Part shown: positions 13,653-15,997 of the stretch, piece by piece
Layout: each line of letters opens with the position of its first letter
Position numbering within the stretch: the stretch's first letter is position 1
Assembly: GCA_015494735.1 (NCBI GenBank)
Contig: WGAQ01000002.1
Location: 1 to 15,997 of the forward strand
Length of the DNA: 15,997 nt
Reading direction: 5' to 3'
Source: Caldifarciminota bacterium
GTDB lineage: Bacteria; Hydrothermota; Hydrothermia; LBFQ01; DSFT01
The notes under the pieces: generated by a model
What the model saw: only the letters and a program-made list of their open reading frames with translations
The model's database searches: none
Told to the model about the DNA's origin: nothing
Program-made: the position numbers and the translations under genes

Positions 13653-14168
13653 ATGAAAGACGTCAGAAATAGGATACTGGACATAGTCAGAAGCAGAGGC
13701 TCCGTAAAGGTCAAGGAAATTGCTCAGGAACTGGGCGTTTCCCAGATGACAGTTTACAGGCACGTCAGAAAACTGGAAGAGGAAGGACTGGTCGAAAAGA
13801 AGTCGGGGTACATCAAACTGGTGGAGAAGGAGCAGGTCTGCCAGGTATGCGGAAAACCCCTTTCGAGAATCAAATTCATCATAAAGACCAATCTGGGAGA
13901 CTACCCCACATGCTGCCCCCATTGCGGATTCATGCTTCTCAAGAGACTCAACGAAAGGGGTGTGGAGGTCTGCAATGCCATAACCTACGACTTCCTGACG
14001 GAAATCGTCATCGCTTACAGGGATGCCTATTACGTGAAAGAAAGTTCCATCAAATACTGCTGCTATCCATCCGTATTACCCTTTGCAACGCAGAAGGATG
14101 CGGAGAAATTTGCACAGGCCTTCGGTGGTGTGGTTCTGAGGGCGGACGACTTGCTCAAAGAGGAATGA
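13653..14168 (+). CDS. HTH transcriptional regulator with Cys-rich, TRASH/NosL-like metal-binding region
   Basis: 171 residues. An N-terminal DeoR/MarR-style winged helix (about 1-56; VKVKEIAQELGVSQMTVYRHVRKLEEEGLV) reads DNA. A first Cys cluster has C63-x2-C66 and C87-C88-x2-C91, a zinc-ribbon or TRASH-like arrangement. A second segment, YCCYPSVLPFATQKDAEKFAQAFGGVVL (135-162; Cys136/Cys137), resembles the C-terminal part of NosL-type copper-binding proteins, where a Cys precedes 'PsvlaF' and 'dA..F...GG'. C107 lies between. I infer a metal- or redox-sensing regulator; the ligand is unknown. Start ATG 13653 rather than TTG 13641, which directly follows the -10 box. It diverges from the symporter across a 148-bp AT-rich region with repeated heptamers, and its stop abuts the ftsK stop with no gap. 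Confidence 0.75.
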   Translation: MKDVRNRILDIVRSRGSVKVKEIAQELGVSQMTVYRHVRKLEEEGLVEKKSGYIKLVEKEQVCQVCGKPLSRIKFIIKTNLGDYPTCCPHCGFMLLKRLNERGVEVCNAITYDFLTEIVIAYRDAYYVKESSIKYCCYPSVLPFATQKDAEKFAQAFGGVVLRADDLLKEE

Positions 14169-15997
14169 TTACCTGAGCCTCCTGATAATTTCTTCTGCCT
14201 GGTCCGGTGTTATCAGGACCTCTCTGGGCCTGGGTCCGTCCGGAGGGCCCACTATTCCCAGTTCCTCCAGCTGGTCTATTATCCTTGCCGCCCTCGAAAA
14301 GCCCACCCTGAGTTTCCTCTGCAACATGGTGGCGGATGCCTTCTTCTGACTGGCGATTATCCTTATGGCTTCGGGCAGCAATGGGTCCAGGTCGCTCCCC
14401 CCTCCGACGCTCACCCCCTCCTCTTCCTCCTCGACATAGGCCTCCATTTCGGGAATGGGCACGTAATATTCCTGCCTCATGGAATCTATGACCTGCTCCA
14501 CCTCCTCCACGGGCTGGGGCTCCTCCATCCTGCGGGAAATCCATTCCGCCACTATGCGGCGCTTCTGCTCGAGGGCTATCTCGTCATCCCTGGTGAACAC
14601 GCCGATGTATCCACCGTCCAGAATATCGAAGATGAGAGCATCTATGTCCCTCAGGGGGCCGAACTTCTCCAGGAGTTTGCCCTTCAGATAGGAGCCGGCC
14701 AGACGATGGGCGATATTCCTGGTCTCCTGCTCGGAGATGAAGGGGCCGTGCAATCTTATGGGCTCCGAAGAGCCGGGAGGTATATAGAGCATATCTCCTT
14801 TTCCCAGGAGGCGCTCCGCCCCCACCGTGTCCAGTATGGTCCTCGAATCGTGCTTAGAGGGAACCCTGAAGGCAATCCTGACGGGGAAGTTGGCCTTTAT
14901 GACTCCGGTTATAACATCGACGGAGGGCCTCTGGGTGGCAACTATGAGGTGAATTCCCACAGCACGGGCCATCTGGGCAAGTCTGGCAAGGGGCTCCTCC
15001 ACCTCCTTCCCCTGCGTCATTATCAGGTCGGCGAATTCATCGATTACGATGACGATGTAAGGCAGTTTATTCTTCACCTTCCTGTTATAACTCTCCAGTC
15101 CCTTCGCCCCCACCTGAGCAAGAAGCCTGTATCTGTACTCCATCCAGGAAACCGCCATCTTCAGAACCTTGGATGCATACTTCCTGTCCTTCACTATGGG
15201 CATCAGCAGGTGAGGTATCCCTTCGTAGGAGGTCAATTCCACCATCTTGGGGTCTATGAGCAGGAGGCGAAGGGTATCCGGAGTATTCTTCATGAGGAAA
15301 CTTGCAAGTATGGTATTGATGGCAACGGATTTACCCGAACCGGTGGTTCCCGCTATGAGCAGGTGGGGCATTTTTGCAAGATTTTCATACCTGGGTGTCC
15401 CGTCCGGCTCCACACCTATGATGAAGTTGAGGGGATGCTTCAGTTTTCTGAAATTCTCGTCCTTAACCAGTTTGCGGAAATAGACTATCTTTCGCCGGGG
15501 GTTGGGGACCTCTATTCCCACGAGGCCCTTTCCCGGAAGGGGAGCCACTATTCGCACGTTCTGCACCTTAAGACGAAGAGCAAGGTCATCCGCCAGTTTC
15601 TGAATGGTGGAAATTTTGACTCCCGGGGCAGGCTCGAATTCGTATCTGGTGATTATGGGACCCACAACGGCATTGACAACCCGCCCCTCTATCCTGAATT
15701 CCCTGAACTTCTCCTCTATGAGGCGGGCCATTTTCTCTGTATCCACCTCCGGATAGTCTTCCTCCTCTTCCTCCTCCTCGAAGGCATCGAGCAAACTCTC
15801 GTTAAAGAAGGTTCTGACTTCCTCTCCACCCTCTTCCTTTCTCTCCTGAGCACTCCTCACCCTTTCGACGTTGAACAGATTTTCGAACCAGTTTCTCTTC
15901 TCCTCTTTCCGTGCAGGTTCTGGCTGCTGGACCTCCTCGATTATGTTCTCCTCATCCCCGTCTGCATGATGGATGAACTCCACCTCCTCTTCTTCAA
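14169..15997 (-). CDS. ftsK: DNA translocase FtsK/SpoIIIE (N-terminal part off window)
   Basis: The frame is open to the right edge: although a GTG at 15983 could start it, it lies in an acidic run that continues upstream, and the membrane domain of FtsK is missing, so the start is beyond the window. Visible, numbering from GTG 15983: acidic linker with a run of Glu (69-75), alpha domain (about 85-185), RecA-like beta domain with Walker A GTTGSGKS (212-219) and Walker B VIVIDE (311-316), ATQRPS, and a C-terminal winged-helix gamma domain (about 540-604) that in homologues recognises KOPS/SRS polarity sequences and touches XerD. It pumps chromosome ends through the closing septum. The linker between beta and gamma has a second acidic patch (YVEEEEEG). 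Converges with zero gap on the HTH gene. Confidence 0.95.
   Translation of the reverse strand, partial: EEEEVEFIHHADGDEENIIEEVQQPEPARKEEKRNWFENLFNVERVRSAQERKEEGGEEVRTFFNESLLDAFEEEEEEEDYPEVDTEKMARLIEEKFREFRIEGRVVNAVVGPIITRYEFEPAPGVKISTIQKLADDLALRLKVQNVRIVAPLPGKGLVGIEVPNPRRKIVYFRKLVKDENFRKLKHPLNFIIGVEPDGTPRYENLAKMPHLLIAGTTGSGKSVAINTILASFLMKNTPDTLRLLLIDPKMVELTSYEGIPHLLMPIVKDRKYASKVLKMAVSWMEYRYRLLAQVGAKGLESYNRKVKNKLPYIVIVIDEFADLIMTQGKEVEEPLARLAQMARAVGIHLIVATQRPSVDVITGVIKANFPVRIAFRVPSKHDSRTILDTVGAERLLGKGDMLYIPPGSSEPIRLHGPFISEQETRNIAHRLAGSYLKGKLLEKFGPLRDIDALIFDILDGGYIGVFTRDDEIALEQKRRIVAEWISRRMEEPQPVEEVEQVIDSMRQEYYVPIPEMEAYVEEEEEGVSVGGGSDLDPLLPEAIRIIASQKKASATMLQRKLRVGFSRAARIIDQLEELGIVGPPDGPRPREVLITPDQAEEIIRRLR

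Noticed and set aside
13590..13653. Archaeal TATA box (TATATTTAAAA) upstream of the HTH gene
   Set aside because: The surrounding genes (lgt, ftsK, coaX, EnvC-like) are bacterial and other starts have bacterial -10 boxes 6-12 bases from the ATG, not boxes 25 bases upstream.
15763..15781. Glu-rich codon run in ftsK as a DNA repeat or slippage tract
   Set aside because: Acidic, low-complexity linkers between the membrane and motor domains are normal for FtsK/SpoIIIE proteins; codons vary along the run.
1..15997. CRISPR array, insertion sequence, toxin-antitoxin or defence locus
   Set aside because: I looked for regularly spaced repeats, transposase motifs and small paired genes and found none; all coding space is taken by recognised families.

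Overview
The window reads as a chromosomal segment of a bacterium. Lgt, FtsK/SpoIIIE, an EnvC-like LytM protein, type III pantothenate kinase and FolC are bacterial housekeeping families. Heavy use of AGG/AGA for arginine and ATA for isoleucine, very tight gene packing and tRNAs without an encoded CCA fit a thermophilic, deep-branching bacterium, but I cannot name the taxon. There is no sign of a phage, insertion sequence, CRISPR array or genomic island.

Left block, minus strand (1-3784): lgt, a PimA/PigA-like GT4 glycosyltransferase, queD, coaX and a MidA-family methyltransferase that runs off the left edge. Neighbours overlap by 4 to 19 bases, except that queD has its own promoter-like -10 box. 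An M48 membrane metallopeptidase (3833-4759, plus) diverges from lgt across a symmetric promoter and converges, with a 20-base overlap, on folC (4740-5999, minus).

Centre (6000-6660): tRNA-Pro(CGG), tRNA-Pro(TGG) and tRNA-Arg(CCG). A 46-bp-period imperfect tandem repeat copies the upstream flank and first 10 bases of tRNA-Pro(TGG). About 300 bp of gene-free, palindrome-containing sequence precedes tRNA-Arg.

Right-centre, minus strand (6660-10577): an M19 dipeptidase, an omega-amidase-like nitrilase homologue, an acetyl-CoA acetyltransferase and an EnvC-like coiled-coil protein with a degenerate LytM domain. An aldehyde dehydrogenase (10653-12146, plus) diverges from them and ends at an intrinsic terminator.

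Right end: a DAACS-type acidic amino acid/dicarboxylate symporter (minus) diverges from a small HTH regulator carrying a Cys-rich metal-binding-like region (plus). The regulator abuts, with zero gap, the C-terminal motor part of FtsK (minus), whose membrane portion lies beyond the right edge.

The main cross-cutting observation is about expression signals. Almost every gene that begins a transcription unit has a TANNNT -10-like hexamer ending 6 to 12 bases before its start codon and no usable Shine-Dalgarno sequence, implying leaderless or nearly leaderless mRNAs. Several genes inside operons instead have Shine-Dalgarno sites (the glycosyltransferase, the methyltransferase, the thiolase). This rule also corrects several start codons (queD, symporter, HTH gene, ALDH, M19). 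The second observation worth following is four copies of the heptamer TTAAAAT/ATTTTAA in the symporter/regulator intergenic region, two of them lying on the two -10 boxes.
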